Source: Alloalcanivorax xenomutans
GTDB taxonomy: Bacteria; Pseudomonadota; Gammaproteobacteria; Pseudomonadales; Alcanivoracaceae
Direction of reading: 5' to 3'
Assembly: GCF_900217905.1 (NCBI RefSeq)
Contig: NZ_OBMO01000011.1
Coordinates: 114,035 to 178,034 of the forward strand
DNA length: 64,000 nucleotides
Shown here: piece after piece, positions 50,500 to 63,232 of the stretch
Numbering within the stretch: position 1 is the stretch's first letter
Layout of the letters: the number at the start of each line of letters is the position of its first letter
Translations under genes and position numbers: made by a program
The notes under the pieces: generated by a model
Told to the model about the DNA's origin: nothing
Seen by the model: the letters and a program-made list of their open reading frames with translations, nothing else
The model's database searches: none

Positions 50500-51542
50500 G
50501 ACCGGTCCTCTTCCAGCGCATGGGCCAGCTGCCGGGACAGTTGCAGCACCGCCATGGCGTAAAGTTCGCTGTGGTTGTATCGAGTGATCACGTAAAAGTT
50601 GCGCGTCACCATCCAGAATTCGTGTCCTTTTTCACCGGTCAGGTCCAGCAGTGCCACCTGGGTGTCATCCGCCAGATCAAAACAGTATTCGCTGCCGAGG
50701 GTATCATCCTGGCAGCTCACTGCCACTACGCCGTTTTTCCGGGCCGTGGCGAGACTGAAGGAAGGCTTGTAGCCTTTCTTCGCCAACGCCTGATAGCCCT
50801 GACCTTCGATTCTGGCGCGGGCGGCCACCGGCAAGCCGGGCTGCCAGTGGTGGCGATGGAAATAATTTGCAACACTGCCGATGGCGTCGGCGGGGCTGTT
50901 GACCAGATCGGTCACGCCATCCTGGTCATAGTCCACCGCGTAGGCCTGGTAACTGGTGGGAATGAACTGCGCCAGTCCCATGGCGCCGGCATAGGAACCG
51001 GTGATCTCGCTGGCGTCGATATGGGCCTGGTTTTCCATCTCCATCAGGGCCACCAACTGGCCGCGGAAAAAGGACGCCCGCGGCGGGTAATCGAAGCCCA
51101 GGGTGGTCAGGGCGTCCAGCACCCGGTAGGTGCCTTTATGACGGCCGTAATAGGTCTCCACGCCGATGATGGCAAGGATGATCTCACGGGGTACGCCATA
51201 CTCGGCCTCGGCCCGGGCCAGTTCTTCCCGGTTTTCTCTGGCGAAGGCGACACCGGCGTCAACCCGTTCCTGCTGTAAAAAGATTTTCTGATAACGGGCC
51301 CAGGTCATGGTGTGTTCCGCCGGGCGCGCGATGGATTCGAGAATCTTGTCCTGCCGCCGGGCCTGGGACAGCAGCTCCCGGGCCCGTTTTTCGTCCACGC
51401 CTTTTTTCACCACTTCCTGGATCAGGGCTTCCGCCTGGGGGTGATCGGCATACCCTTGCTCTTCGGCGAAGGCCGTGGCCGCGGGGAAAACGGCGGCGAG
51501 GAAAGCAAAGGGGGGGAGCAGGGCGGACAGTCTTACACCCAT
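50496..51542 (-). CDS. mltB: Lytic murein transglycosylase B
   Basis: A 348-residue periplasmic transglycosylase of the SLT_2 type that cleaves glycan strands to 1,6-anhydro ends. It carries the catalytic Glu in AIIGVETYYGRHKGTYRVLD, plus GAMGLAQFIPTSYQAYAVDY and DLVNSPADAIGSVANYFHRH. The start at 51542 (MGVRLSALL) has GGAG nearby and gives a good signal peptide; ATG 51554 adds four residues without a ribosome site. Confidence 0.92.
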   Translation of the reverse strand: MGVRLSALLPPFAFLAAVFPAATAFAEEQGYADHPQAEALIQEVVKKGVDEKRARELLSQARRQDKILESIARPAEHTMTWARYQKIFLQQERVDAGVAFARENREELARAEAEYGVPREIILAIIGVETYYGRHKGTYRVLDALTTLGFDYPPRASFFRGQLVALMEMENQAHIDASEITGSYAGAMGLAQFIPTSYQAYAVDYDQDGVTDLVNSPADAIGSVANYFHRHHWQPGLPVAARARIEGQGYQALAKKGYKPSFSLATARKNGVVAVSCQDDTLGSEYCFDLADDTQVALLDLTGEKGHEFWMVTRNFYVITRYNHSELYAMAVLQLSRQLAHALEEDRS

Positions 51543-51669
51543 GAGTTTCTCCATAAAAACAGGGGGGACGGGGCTGGGGCCATAATATCGAGGTCGGCGA
51601 GGTTAAACCATGATCGCGGCGCGCCGCATCGGCGACTGATAAGTGCAGACCATGGAATCCGTCACCGGT

Positions 51670-52815
51670 TCAGAAGTTGATGAAGCGTCGATGGGTATGG
51701 ATCGACATCAGCATGCCGAAACTGGCCAGCAGGGTGACGATCGAGGTACCGCCATAACTGACCAGCGGCAGCGGTACCCCCACCACCGGCAGCAGGCCGG
51801 ACACCATGCCCACGTTGACAAACACGTAGATGAAGAAAGTCATGGTCAGCGCCGCCGCCAACAATCGGCTGAAAGTCTCCTGGGCTTGCCAGCTGATAAA
51901 AAAGCCTCGCCCGATGATCACCAAATAGACCGCCAGTAATAGCAGGAACCCGATCAGCCCGAACTCTTCACCAAGCACGGCGAGAATGAAATCGGTGTGG
52001 GACTCCGGCAGGAAATCCAGCCGCGATTGGGTCCCGTCCTGCCAGCCCTTGCCGCCGATGCCGCCGGAGCCGATGGCGGTCTTCGACTGGATGATGTTCC
52101 AGCCGGCCCCGCGCGGGTCCGCTTCCGGGTTCAGAAAGGTATCCACCCGGGTGCGCTGGTAATCGTGCAGAACGAAGAAATACATCAGCGGCGCGGCCAC
52201 CACCAGCACCAGCACCGCCAGCCCGATCAGCCGCCAGGACAGCCCCGCCATGAACAGAACCACCAGGCCGGCGGCGGCAATAAGAAGGGCGGTGCCCAGA
52301 TCCGGCTGCATGGCGATCAGTACCGTCGGCAGAAAGATGAGCACCAGTGATCCGAGCACATTGCGTTTTGACGGTGGCAGAGTGCGGTCGCTGAAGAACC
52401 AGGCGACCATGGCCGGCACCGCCAGTTTCATCAGCTCCGCGGGCTGGAAACGGCCGATGCCGGGCAGGCTCAGCCAGCGCTGGGCGCCCTTGGCCTCGGT
52501 GCCTACCAGAATCACCAGTGCCAGCAGGACCAGGCCGACGCCGTACACCAGGGGAGCCCAGAAACGGAACGTCCTCGGCGGCAGTTGCGCCAGCACCAGC
52601 ATCACCAGCAAACCGCCTCCGAAGCGGATGGCCTGGCGGATCACCGTGTCCATGCTGCCGCCGCTGGCGCTGTAGAGGACCGCCAGGCCGCCCAGCATGG
52701 TCAACAGAAGGGCCGCCAGCAGCGGCGGGTCCAGATGCAGGCGCGTGGCCACCGGGGTGCGGAAGATGGCATGGCCACCGTTGTCGGTGGTTCTGACAGG
52801 ATCGACTTGGCTCAT
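51670..52815 (-). CDS. rodA: Rod-shape protein RodA (SEDS glycosyltransferase)
   Basis: A 381-residue, about 10-span peptidoglycan polymerase of the elongasome. SEDS motifs: LPGIGRFQPAELMKLAVPAM, KGWQDGTQSRLDFLPESHTDFI (with the catalytic Asp), GEEFGLIGFLLLL and PLPLVSYGGTSIVTLLASFG near the end. Its start overlaps the mrdA stop by 4 bp, pairing it with PBP2. Confidence 0.95.
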   Translation of the reverse strand: MSQVDPVRTTDNGGHAIFRTPVATRLHLDPPLLAALLLTMLGGLAVLYSASGGSMDTVIRQAIRFGGGLLVMLVLAQLPPRTFRFWAPLVYGVGLVLLALVILVGTEAKGAQRWLSLPGIGRFQPAELMKLAVPAMVAWFFSDRTLPPSKRNVLGSLVLIFLPTVLIAMQPDLGTALLIAAAGLVVLFMAGLSWRLIGLAVLVLVVAAPLMYFFVLHDYQRTRVDTFLNPEADPRGAGWNIIQSKTAIGSGGIGGKGWQDGTQSRLDFLPESHTDFILAVLGEEFGLIGFLLLLAVYLVIIGRGFFISWQAQETFSRLLAAALTMTFFIYVFVNVGMVSGLLPVVGVPLPLVSYGGTSIVTLLASFGMLMSIHTHRRFINF

Positions 52816-54743
52816 GGGGCGGCCGTCCTGGTCGCTTGGGCGGTGGTACTGGCCTGTGTCGGCAACGCATTCTGTATGGGGGGCCGCGCCAGCGGTTCCG
52901 GAATATTCAGGTTACCGTCCTCGTCCAGCAGCCAGGCGTCCATCACCTGACGGGCCACCGGGCCGGCCACGGAGCCGCCGTGGCGGCCGTTTTCCACCAT
53001 CACCGCCACGGCGATGGCCGGGTTCTCCACCGGTGCGAAGGATACGATCAGAGCATGGTCGAGCATGCGTTCCGCCAATTCTTCCTCGTTATAGGTTTCT
53101 TCCTGGCCAACCGAAAACACCTGAGCGGTGCCGCTTTTGGCGCCCATATGATAGCGGGCGTCCTTGGCCATGACACGGCCGGTGCCACGGTTGCTGTGGA
53201 CCACCGCTTCCATGGCGTGCTTCATGCGCTCCCAGTCCCGGGGATCCTTGAGCGTGATATCCGGGCGCAGCGGCGGATGGGTTTCATCGGCGGCCAGGGT
53301 GGGTACCACCTGGTGGCCATCGTTGGCCAGGATCGCCGTGGCCACCGCCAGTTGCAGCGGGGTGGTGAGCATGAACCCCTGACCGATACTGGTGTTGATG
53401 GTGTCGCCGTGGAACCAGGGTGCGTTACGGGCGGCCCTTTTCCATTCCCGCGAAGGCATATTCCCTTCGGATTCGTTGAGCAGGTCGATGCCGGTGGCCT
53501 CGCCGATGGAGAAGCCGACCATGAAATCATGCATGCGGTCGATACCGAGCCGGAACCCCATATCGTAGAAGTAAGTGTCGCAGGATTGCACCACCGCTTT
53601 TTCCATATCCACCTGGCCATGCCCCCAGCGCTTCCAGTCCCGGTAACGGTGGGGGTTGCCCTCGAGGCTGAAATAGCCGGGATCGTGGATGGTCCTCTCC
53701 CAACTGGTGACACCGGCATCCAGGCCCGCCAGACCGAGCATGGGTTTCACCGTGGAGCCCGGTGGATAACGGCCCTGCAGGGCACGGTTGAACAGCGGGT
53801 GATCGTGATCCTGCTGATAACGGGCGTAGTCCTTGTGGGAAATGCCGGTGACGAACAGATTGGGGTCGAAACCGGGGCGGCTGACAAAGGCGAGCACGCT
53901 GCCATCCCGGGGATCGATGGCGACCACCGCGCCGCGCCGCTCGCCGAGGGCGTCGTAGGCGGCCTGTTGTACTTTCAGATCCAGGGACAGACGCAGATCG
54001 TCACCGGGTACCGGCGGTTGTTCCTCCAGAACGCGCAGGATCCGGCCGCGGGCATTGGTTTCCACCTGACGATAGCCGACCTGGCCGTGCAGCCGATGCT
54101 CGTAATAGCGTTCCACACCGGTGCGGCCGTAATAATGAGTGCCGCTGTAGTTACGCTGCTCGGCCAGGGTCATGTTGTCCAGATCCTCGGCACTGAGGCG
54201 GTTGACGTACCCGAGCACATGGGAAAACAGGTGGCTGTGAGGGTAGTAGCGCACCGGTGACGCGGTGACCCGGGCGCCGGGCAGCTCGTGTTGATGCACC
54301 GCGATGCGGGCGATTTCCTCCTCGGTGAGCCGGCCGCGCAGCGGGATCGGTTCCCACGGGCGGCGGGCGCTGGTGCGGCGCCGCTCGAACCGCTCCAGGT
54401 CATCGTCGGTCAACGGGATCAACTGACGAATGCGGTTCAGGGTGTCGTTCAGGTCCGCGCTTTGTTCCACCGCCAGTTCCAGGGTGAAGTCCGGCCGGTT
54501 CACCGCCAGGATTTCGCCGTTGCGGTCGGTGATCAGGCCGCGCGGAGGCGACATCGCCTGGGTCAGCACCCGGTTGTTGTCACTAAGGGTGGTGAACCGG
54601 CTGTGCTGGGCGATCTGCAGCCAGGCCATGCGCCCGACCAGTACCAGCGACAACACCAGAACCAGCGCTACCGCCACCAGCAGACGCAGGCTGAACAGAC
54701 GGTGCTCGTGATGGTGGTCCTTGAGGGTCAGCGGTTGGCGCAT
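52812..54743 (-). CDS. mrdA: Penicillin-binding protein 2
   Basis: A 643-residue class B transpeptidase for lateral-wall synthesis. One N-terminal anchor (LRLLVAVALVLVLSLVLVGR), a pedestal domain, and a transpeptidase domain with SxxK (YPPGSTVKPMLGLAGLD), SCD (VVQSCDTYFYDMGFRLG) and KSGT (MGAKSGTAQVF). Works with RodA directly downstream. Length is normal. Confidence 0.95.
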   Translation of the reverse strand: MRQPLTLKDHHHEHRLFSLRLLVAVALVLVLSLVLVGRMAWLQIAQHSRFTTLSDNNRVLTQAMSPPRGLITDRNGEILAVNRPDFTLELAVEQSADLNDTLNRIRQLIPLTDDDLERFERRRTSARRPWEPIPLRGRLTEEEIARIAVHQHELPGARVTASPVRYYPHSHLFSHVLGYVNRLSAEDLDNMTLAEQRNYSGTHYYGRTGVERYYEHRLHGQVGYRQVETNARGRILRVLEEQPPVPGDDLRLSLDLKVQQAAYDALGERRGAVVAIDPRDGSVLAFVSRPGFDPNLFVTGISHKDYARYQQDHDHPLFNRALQGRYPPGSTVKPMLGLAGLDAGVTSWERTIHDPGYFSLEGNPHRYRDWKRWGHGQVDMEKAVVQSCDTYFYDMGFRLGIDRMHDFMVGFSIGEATGIDLLNESEGNMPSREWKRAARNAPWFHGDTINTSIGQGFMLTTPLQLAVATAILANDGHQVVPTLAADETHPPLRPDITLKDPRDWERMKHAMEAVVHSNRGTGRVMAKDARYHMGAKSGTAQVFSVGQEETYNEEELAERMLDHALIVSFAPVENPAIAVAVMVENGRHGGSVAGPVARQVMDAWLLDEDGNLNIPEPLARPPIQNALPTQASTTAQATRTAAP

Positions 54744-54847
54744 GTGGATCCTGTGACCGGCTCCGCGCCCGGTCGCCGTGGCACGGGGATCGGAACGAAA
54801 TGTGAGTGTGGATCGCGCATGGCTGCCAGATTATCGGGTGGTTTTGC

Positions 54848-55318
54848 TCAGCGATGATAGGGGTGGCCGGCAAGCAGCGTCCAGCCGCGATACAGCTGTT
54901 CGGCGAGCAATACCCGTACCAGCGGGTGCGGCAGCGTCAACGCCGACAGCGACCAGCGCTCGTCGGCGTCGGCGGACAACCTGGCACACAAGCCATCCGG
55001 ACCTCCCACCAGCAGCGCCAGATCCTGCCCCAGATCCCGCAATTCGCCGAGACGTTGTGACAGCATCGGCGTGTCCACCGCTTTGCCGGTGACCTCCAGG
55101 GCCACCACGCGGGCGCCGGGCAGTTTCTCCAGCCGCTTGCGGATGGCCTCACCCTCGGCTCGCACCAGAGCGGCGACGTCGCCCTTGGCCCGTTTGGGCA
55201 GCGGGATTTCCTCCAGCAGCAGGCGCATGTCCGGGGGCAGCCGCTTCTGGTACTCCTGGAAGCCCTGCTCGACCCAGGCCGGCATGCGAGTGCCGACGGC
55301 AAACAGATGGATGCGCAT
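54848..55318 (-). CDS. rlmH: 23S rRNA pseudouridine-1915 N3-methyltransferase RlmH
   Basis: A 156-residue SPOUT-class methyltransferase acting on the 70S ribosome, modifying pseudouridine 1915 in 23S rRNA. It begins MRIHLFAVGTRMPAWVEQGF and keeps the SAM-binding knot LLVGGPDGL and LTLPHPLVRVLLAEQLYRGW followed by the C-terminal HPYHR. Standard neighbour of rsfS. Confidence 0.95.
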   Translation of the reverse strand: MRIHLFAVGTRMPAWVEQGFQEYQKRLPPDMRLLLEEIPLPKRAKGDVAALVRAEGEAIRKRLEKLPGARVVALEVTGKAVDTPMLSQRLGELRDLGQDLALLVGGPDGLCARLSADADERWSLSALTLPHPLVRVLLAEQLYRGWTLLAGHPYHR

Positions 55319-55399
55319 AGACTCTCCTGCGGCGCCCCCCTGACCCTGCCCTGAATGATGCCGGCTCAGGCAAATGGGACTGCGAAACGGCTCGAGGGT

Positions 55400-55774
55400 T
55401 CAGCCCGGATCCTTGTTGGCCGGCGTGCCGGTCCGCTCGGGATGATGATCCGGATTGCGCCACAGACGTTCCAGGTCATAGAACTCGCGAGTGGCGGGCA
55501 ACATCAGGTGGACAATGACGTCACCGAGATCCACCAGGATCCACTCGGCGCCTTTTTCGCCTTCGGTGCCCAGCGGGCGATAACCGGCCTGTTTGGCCCG
55601 TTCCACCACGTTGTCCGCCAGTGCTTTGACGTGACGGTTGGAGGTGCCGCTGGCGATGACCATGTCGTCCGCCACACTGGTGAGCTCGCGAACATCCAGG
55701 TGAGTGACGTTCCGTGCTTTCAGCTCTTCGAGAGCGTCGAGTACCAGATCCAGCAGAGAGGTGTCAGAACTCAT
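55400..55774 (-). CDS. rsfS: Ribosome silencing factor RsfS
   Basis: A 124-residue factor that binds uL14 on the large subunit and blocks subunit joining in starvation. Signature [40 protein letters not shown] and [20 protein letters not shown]. The C-terminus extends a little ([12 protein letters not shown]). It overlaps the nadD end by 11 bp, so the two are translationally linked. Confidence 0.95.
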   Translation of the reverse strand: MSSDTSLLDLVLDALEELKARNVTHLDVRELTSVADDMVIASGTSNRHVKALADNVVERAKQAGYRPLGTEGEKGAEWILVDLGDVIVHLMLPATREFYDLERLWRNPDHHPERTGTPANKDPG

Positions 55775-56558
55775 GGGGCCTCGTTGTTTCCATTGTATTG
55801 GCGTCGGTATAGGTATTGGCGTCGATGTTGGCAGTGACGTCGGTGTCGGGTTCTATGGTTCCGGGCGCCGCCGGGGCAGCCGATGTCCGCACATTATACA
55901 AACCATGGCGGCGGATATGCGCTTCCACCACCGGGGTCAGGGCACGGCATTGCCCCCGGTGCTCCAGCGCCTCGCGGATGGCGGTGGCGGAAATGTCCAT
56001 ATGCGGATGCGTCAGCATCAGCCGGCGCCCGGCCGGAAGGGCCTGCAGCAGGCGTGGCCGGCCGCGCGGAAAGGCCTTTTCCACCGACGGCAGTGGTGCC
56101 GGCGCGCCGGGGCGGGGCACCACCGCCAAATGGCACAGGGCGGCGAAGCGGCGCCAGCCATGCCATTGATGCAGGCTGGCGAAGCTGTCGGCGCCGATCA
56201 TGAACACCAATGGCCGCCGCCGGCCAATAAGACGGCGAAAGTGTTGCAACGTCAGATGAGTATAGGACGGGCCGGCCTGGCGTAACTCCCAATCATCCGC
56301 CTGCAGGGCCGGATGTCCGGCACAGGCCAGGCGCACCATGGCCAGGCGCTCGCTGGCGTCCGCCAGGGGCTGGGGCCGGTGTGGAGGCACTGCATTGGGG
56401 AGCAAGCGCACCGGCGCGTTACCGAGCACCTGGGACACGGCCAGGGCGGCGCGCACATGAGCGCCGTGAACCGGATCGAAGGTGCCACCGAAAAGAATCA
56501 GCGGCTTTACGCCGCTGATTTCGGATGTCGGACGTCGCACGTCGGACGTTTTAAACAT
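55764..56558 (-). CDS. nadD: Nicotinate-nucleotide adenylyltransferase NadD with terminal extensions
   Basis: A 264-residue enzyme making nicotinic-acid adenine dinucleotide in NAD synthesis. The catalytic core is intact: [37 protein letters not shown] and the terminal [10 protein letters not shown]. Unusually, about 20 residues precede the core and are encoded by tandem TCGGACG heptamers plus a hairpin, and a ~40-residue Asp/Thr/Asn-rich tail ([20 protein letters not shown]...) follows it. ATG 56558 has GGAAG upstream; ATG 56573 is also possible. Confidence 0.88.
   Translation of the reverse strand: MFKTSDVRRPTSEISGVKPLILFGGTFDPVHGAHVRAALAVSQVLGNAPVRLLPNAVPPHRPQPLADASERLAMVRLACAGHPALQADDWELRQAGPSYTHLTLQHFRRLIGRRRPLVFMIGADSFASLHQWHGWRRFAALCHLAVVPRPGAPAPLPSVEKAFPRGRPRLLQALPAGRRLMLTHPHMDISATAIREALEHRGQCRALTPVVEAHIRRHGLYNVRTSAAPAAPGTIEPDTDVTANIDANTYTDANTMETTRPHEF
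56496..56548 (-). repeat. Hairpin and four TCGGACG heptamers inside the 5' end of nadD
   Basis: A perfect 10-bp stem, AATCAGCGGC (56496-56505) with GCCGCTGATT (56511-56520), directly followed by four tandem heptamers TCGGATG/TCGGACG/TCGCACG/TCGGACG (56521-56548). In the coding direction the hairpin precedes CTTTTC, like a weak intrinsic terminator. Confidence 0.7.
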
Positions 56559-56647
56559 GAAGTCTTCCGGCAAGCGGGGGAAGCGAATGTCCGTTGGCGG
56601 AAATTCGATTCATTTTTGGCGGCAAACCCGGCATCGCGAAGGCGACC

Positions 56648-57916
56648 TTACTGACGCACATGCCCGTCGCCCAGCACCACCCATTTTTGACTGGTCAGCC
56701 CTTCCAGACCCACCGGGCCCCGGGCATGGAGCTTATCGGTGGAAATGCCGATCTCCGCGCCAAGACCGTATTCGAAGCCGTCGGCGAAGCGGGTGGAAGC
56801 GTTGACCATCACCGAGCTGGAATCCACTTCGGCGAGAAAGCGCCGTGCCCGGGTGTAGTTCTCGGTGATGATCGCCTCGCTGTGTTGGGAACTGTAGCGA
56901 TGGATATGATCCATGGCCTGATCCAGATCATCGACGATGCGAATGGCCAGAATCGGTGCCAGATACTCTTCTTCCCAGTCACTTTCAGTGGCGGCGTTGA
57001 TGTCCTTCAGCAGCGCCCGGGTGCGTTCGCAGCCACGCAACTCCACACCCTCTTCCCGGTACATCCGGGCCAGCTCCGGCAGCACGGTGGCGGCGATATC
57101 CCGATGCACCAGCAGCGTTTCCATGGTGTTGCAGGTGCCATAGCGCTGGGTCTTGGCGTTGTAGGCGACCTTGATCGCCTTGTCGGCATCGGCGTCCACA
57201 TCGATGTAGGTGTGGCAGTTGCCGTCCAGATGCTTGATCACCGGCACCCGGGCTTCCCGGCTGATGCGCTCGATCAGGCCCTTGCCGCCACGGGGGACGA
57301 TCACGTCCACATACTCGGGATGGGTGATCAACTCGCCCACCGCGGCGCGGTCGGTGGTTTCCAGCACCTGTACCGCGGTTTCCGGCAGGCCGGCGGCGGC
57401 CAGACCCTGGCGCAGGCAGGCGGCGATGGCCTGATTGGAATCAATGGCTTCGGAGCCGCCACGCAGAATCGCCGCGTTGCCGGATTTCAGACACAGCGCC
57501 GCCGCGTCGATAGTGACGTTGGGACGGGATTCATAAATGATGCCGATCACGCCCAGGGGCACGCGCATGCGGCCCACCTGGATGCCGGAGGGGCGATAGT
57601 TCAGATCGGTGATTTCCCCCACCGGATCGGCCAGCGCGATGACCTGCTCGAGCCCTTCCACCATGCCCTCGAAGCGCGCCGGGGTCAGTTCCAGGCGATC
57701 CAGCAAGGCCGCGTCCAGGCCATTGTCGCGGCCCCGTGCCAGGTCGCCCTGGTTGGCGGCGAGAATGGTGTCACGGTGCTCGCGCAACGCTCCGGCGATG
57801 GCCATCAGGGCGTTGTTCTTGTCACCGGCGCTGGCCCGGGCCATGGCCCGGGCGGCGTCGCGGGCGTGCTCGCCCACGTTGGCCATGTACTGCTGGATAT
57901 CCATGTGTTCTGTCAT
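56648..57916 (-). CDS. proA: Glutamate-5-semialdehyde (gamma-glutamyl phosphate) reductase
   Basis: A 422-residue aldehyde-dehydrogenase-fold enzyme reducing gamma-glutamyl phosphate to glutamate semialdehyde in proline synthesis. Motifs: [54 protein letters not shown] and the catalytic Cys in [17 protein letters not shown] 57916 (MTEHMD) and ATG 57904 are both possible; neither has a clear ribosome site. The longer frame to 58168 overlaps the methyltransferase gene in antisense of its product and is rejected. Confidence 0.92.
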   Translation of the reverse strand: MTEHMDIQQYMANVGEHARDAARAMARASAGDKNNALMAIAGALREHRDTILAANQGDLARGRDNGLDAALLDRLELTPARFEGMVEGLEQVIALADPVGEITDLNYRPSGIQVGRMRVPLGVIGIIYESRPNVTIDAAALCLKSGNAAILRGGSEAIDSNQAIAACLRQGLAAAGLPETAVQVLETTDRAAVGELITHPEYVDVIVPRGGKGLIERISREARVPVIKHLDGNCHTYIDVDADADKAIKVAYNAKTQRYGTCNTMETLLVHRDIAATVLPELARMYREEGVELRGCERTRALLKDINAATESDWEEEYLAPILAIRIVDDLDQAMDHIHRYSSQHSEAIITENYTRARRFLAEVDSSSVMVNASTRFADGFEYGLGAEIGISTDKLHARGPVGLEGLTSQKWVVLGDGHVRQ

Positions 57917-57977
57917 GCCGTGTCGATCGGAAGCCCCATAGTATAGGTGCAGGACGACAGCGGCGAAACCGGCGCCG

Positions 57978-58835
57978 TCACGCCGGCCCGGTACGGGCTT
58001 CCAGGACCCGTACCATCGGGGCGCGACGGGTGCGCGGAATGGGCAGCCGCTGGTAGTAATCCGCCGGGTCGTGAATATCGAGATCCTGGAAGCCGAGGGC
58101 GCGAAAATGGGCCCGGCTTTCCTCTTCGGAATCGAAATGGAAGCTGACCTGACTGCGGGACAGGACACCGAGCAGACCCCCCAGGGTTTTCAGGGTCCGC
58201 TGGAAACGGCGGTTGGCGTAGAGCGGATAGTTGTCGGTGAGATAACGGCCATCGGGAAAGCCGGCCAGTGACGCCGCCAGCCGCTGCCAGAACGGGCTGA
58301 TCGAGGTGAGCGAGAAATAATTGATCAGGCCTTCGGTGACCACCGCCACCGGCTTGTCCGGGGCGAAGCGGGCCAGCAGGGCGGGCACGCTGTCCTCGCC
58401 CTGCTCCAGCAGAATGTTCACCGTTTCCACCCGGTGCCGGTCACCAAGCGCCCCCAGCCGTGCCAGCAGCCGCCGTTTGCGCCGGGCCATGTCCGGTAGA
58501 TCCGCCTCCACATAGGTGATGCCGGAGTGCTGCTGACGAAAGCGATAGCCGCGCGGGCTCAGACCACAGGCGATTTCCAGGATCTGCAAGTCCGGATAGC
58601 GTTGGATCAGTGACTGCAGGCGGGCGTCGATGAGGTAATGGCGTTGCAATAGGAAAGTACGGATGTTGCCGCCCAGAAGCTGTTTGCCCGCCGCCTCGAA
58701 GGGGGTCATCGCATGGTATAGCAAGGCCCCGGCGCGGGTCTGGAAATCCGCCGAGGAAAGCCCGTTTCGAACCCACACCTGGCCGGTATAAAGAGCGGTA
58801 AAGCTGATCGAAGAGGTGTCCAGACGCTGCGGCAT
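57978..58835 (-). CDS. LCMT-like SAM-dependent methyltransferase
   Basis: A 285-residue class I methyltransferase resembling the leucine-carboxyl-methyltransferase/polyketide-type O-methyltransferase family. SAM-binding [15 protein letters not shown], then [20 protein letters not shown] and [20 protein letters not shown]. The substrate is unknown. AGGAAAG precedes ATG 58835. It sits between holA and proA, breaking an otherwise conserved block. Confidence 0.78.
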   Translation of the reverse strand: MPQRLDTSSISFTALYTGQVWVRNGLSSADFQTRAGALLYHAMTPFEAAGKQLLGGNIRTFLLQRHYLIDARLQSLIQRYPDLQILEIACGLSPRGYRFRQQHSGITYVEADLPDMARRKRRLLARLGALGDRHRVETVNILLEQGEDSVPALLARFAPDKPVAVVTEGLINYFSLTSISPFWQRLAASLAGFPDGRYLTDNYPLYANRRFQRTLKTLGGLLGVLSRSQVSFHFDSEEESRAHFRALGFQDLDIHDPADYYQRLPIPRTRRAPMVRVLEARTGPA

Positions 58836-59059
58836 GGTTCTTTCCTGGCGACAATGGAAATAGCGTGAACAGACCCTAGCAGAGTGGCGGATTCCGAGCG
58901 GGCCAATCCGGGCCTGACCCGGGATCGCTTTCAACGGAGCCCTGTGGTTGTAGAGGGAACAGAGGGTGATGCCGGATCAAGGCCGACATGACGCTTTTCG
59001 GCTTTGGCTTTGGTTATGGCGTGTCGGCGTGTTGCGTGTAAGCGTGCCAGCGGTCGACC

Positions 59060-60064
59060 TTACCTTTCCAGAATTGGCGGCAGGGGTTGGCCGGTGAGAC
59101 GCAGCACCAGGCTGCTGAGGTGTTTCCAGGGATCGCCGGGGGCCATGCCCTTGACGGTGCGGTCGGCGCGGATCGCCAGGGCCTGGGCCTGATGCAACTG
59201 GCGCGGCCGCAGGCGCGAAGCCTGGGTCTCCATGGCGCGCATGCGGGCGGGGGGCATGCGTGGCGGGTTGCCGCCGGTGAGCAGGGCGTCCAGGCCACGC
59301 AGATGGCGGCTCAGGGCCCACAGAATTACTGGCGGTTCCACGCCCTCGGCCCGCAGTGTCCGCAGGACCCGCAGGGCGCGGGCGGGATCGCCCTGGGCGG
59401 TGGCGTCGGTGAGATCGAAAGGCGTGTAGCGGCTGGAATCGCCCACCGACTGTTGCACGGTTTCCGGGGTGACGTGGCCGTTCTCGGCCAGCAGGGCGAG
59501 TTTGTCCACCTCCTGGGCGGCGGCCAGCAGATTGCCTTCGCTGCGCTGGATCAGCAGTTCCAGGGCGTCTTCGTCCGCGTTGAGGCCGCGGCTGGCCAGA
59601 CGGTCTCTTAACCAGGGGTAAAGCTGGCGCCCTTCCACCGGCCAGATCTCAATGACCGCGCCGCAGCCGTCCAGCGCCTTGATCCAGGCGCTGCCCCAGT
59701 CCTTGCGGCGGTCCAGCCGTGAACAGCGGATCAGCAGCAGGGTATCGGGGGAAGGGGTGGCCATCAGGTCCCGCAGAATCTGGCTGCCGGCTTTGTCCGG
59801 GCGCTTGTCGTTGAGCACCACCTCGAGGATCCGGCGTCCGCCAAACAGGCTCAGGCTTTGCGCCTCGTTGAGCAGCGCATTCCAGTCGATGCCGGTGTCG
59901 GCGCTGAAGCGTTGCCGCTCCTCGAAGCCGCGCTGGCGGGCCGCGGAGCGCAAGGCATCAAGGGTTTCGTCCTGTTGCAGGGGTTCGTCGCCGGCCACCA
60001 GGTAGACCGGCAGCAGCTCTTCGTCCTTGAGGTGTTTGCCCAGTTGGTCCGCGCGCAGCCGCAT
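59060..60064 (-). CDS. holA: DNA polymerase III subunit delta
   Basis: A 334-residue clamp-loader subunit that opens the beta clamp. MRLRADQLGKHLKDEELLPVYLVAGDEPLQQDETLD is typical of the N-terminus, with DALRSAARQRGFEERQRFSA, and the helical C-terminal part binds other loader subunits. It lies 5 bp from lptE in the standard leuS-lptE-holA order. Confidence 0.95.
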   Translation of the reverse strand: MRLRADQLGKHLKDEELLPVYLVAGDEPLQQDETLDALRSAARQRGFEERQRFSADTGIDWNALLNEAQSLSLFGGRRILEVVLNDKRPDKAGSQILRDLMATPSPDTLLLIRCSRLDRRKDWGSAWIKALDGCGAVIEIWPVEGRQLYPWLRDRLASRGLNADEDALELLIQRSEGNLLAAAQEVDKLALLAENGHVTPETVQQSVGDSSRYTPFDLTDATAQGDPARALRVLRTLRAEGVEPPVILWALSRHLRGLDALLTGGNPPRMPPARMRAMETQASRLRPRQLHQAQALAIRADRTVKGMAPGDPWKHLSSLVLRLTGQPLPPILER

Positions 60065-60069
60065 GGCGG

Positions 60070-60573
60070 TCAGTTCCGTTGTACTTTGCGGGAAGCGTCC
60101 GCCAGCTGGTTGATCAGGCGGTAGACGATGTCGTCGTACAGGTCCTGGCGGATCATTTCTTCCTCATCGGAAGAGGCGGTGATGTTGTCCGGGTAGTAAG
60201 CCAGGTTACGCAGTGCCCTGATGTGGCGGGGCGGGTTGAGCGGCGCCTGGGTGTCGCGGTCGATCAACTGCCACACCAGCTCGTAATGCAGTTCCAGTTC
60301 AGCGATCCGCCCGCGCTCGTCCACCGCCGCCGTGCGCCGGTCCCAACGCTCGTCGATGACCTTGATCACGTAGGGTGACTCGTTGTGCAGCAGCACGCCC
60401 AGCGGCGTCAGTTCCCGTTCCAGGGTGTAGCGCAACTGAGCCGCTCCGCCGGCCAGGGTCACGCTTTCGAACTGCGGCGTGTGGGTCTGGCCGCGTAGCT
60501 GCCAGCCGCTGCACGCCGTCAGCAGAAGTGTGGCGAGAACAAGCAACAGTGTGCGATGCGGGACGAGCGTCAT
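60070..60573 (-). CDS. lptE: LPS-assembly lipoprotein LptE
   Basis: A 167-residue outer-membrane lipoprotein that plugs LptD and helps insert LPS. Signal peptide with lipobox LTAC (LLLVLATLLLTACSGWQLRG), then FESVTLAGGAAQLRYTLERE and RRTAAVDERGRIAELELHYE. The start at 60573 has GGAG 6 nt upstream; ATG 60579 would sit on that site. The longer frame to 60792 is inside leuS in another frame. Confidence 0.9.
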   Translation of the reverse strand: MTLVPHRTLLLVLATLLLTACSGWQLRGQTHTPQFESVTLAGGAAQLRYTLERELTPLGVLLHNESPYVIKVIDERWDRRTAAVDERGRIAELELHYELVWQLIDRDTQAPLNPPRHIRALRNLAYYPDNITASSDEEEMIRQDLYDDIVYRLINQLADASRKVQRN

Positions 60574-60628
60574 GAACATCTCCGTGAGCCGCCGGTCTTG
60601 AGTTGGCGACAAAGTCAGTTGGCAACCA

Positions 60629-63106
<2,478 letters not shown>

Positions 63107-63232
63107 TCAGTCGGTGTCTGTCAGTGTGTCGTCGCGTAAGTCGTGTCACATGGCTGACGAACGGTGTACGGGTCGGGCACATAACATAAAAGGAAACATA
63201 GGATACATGAGCGGGGCGCGGGCAGACAGCGA

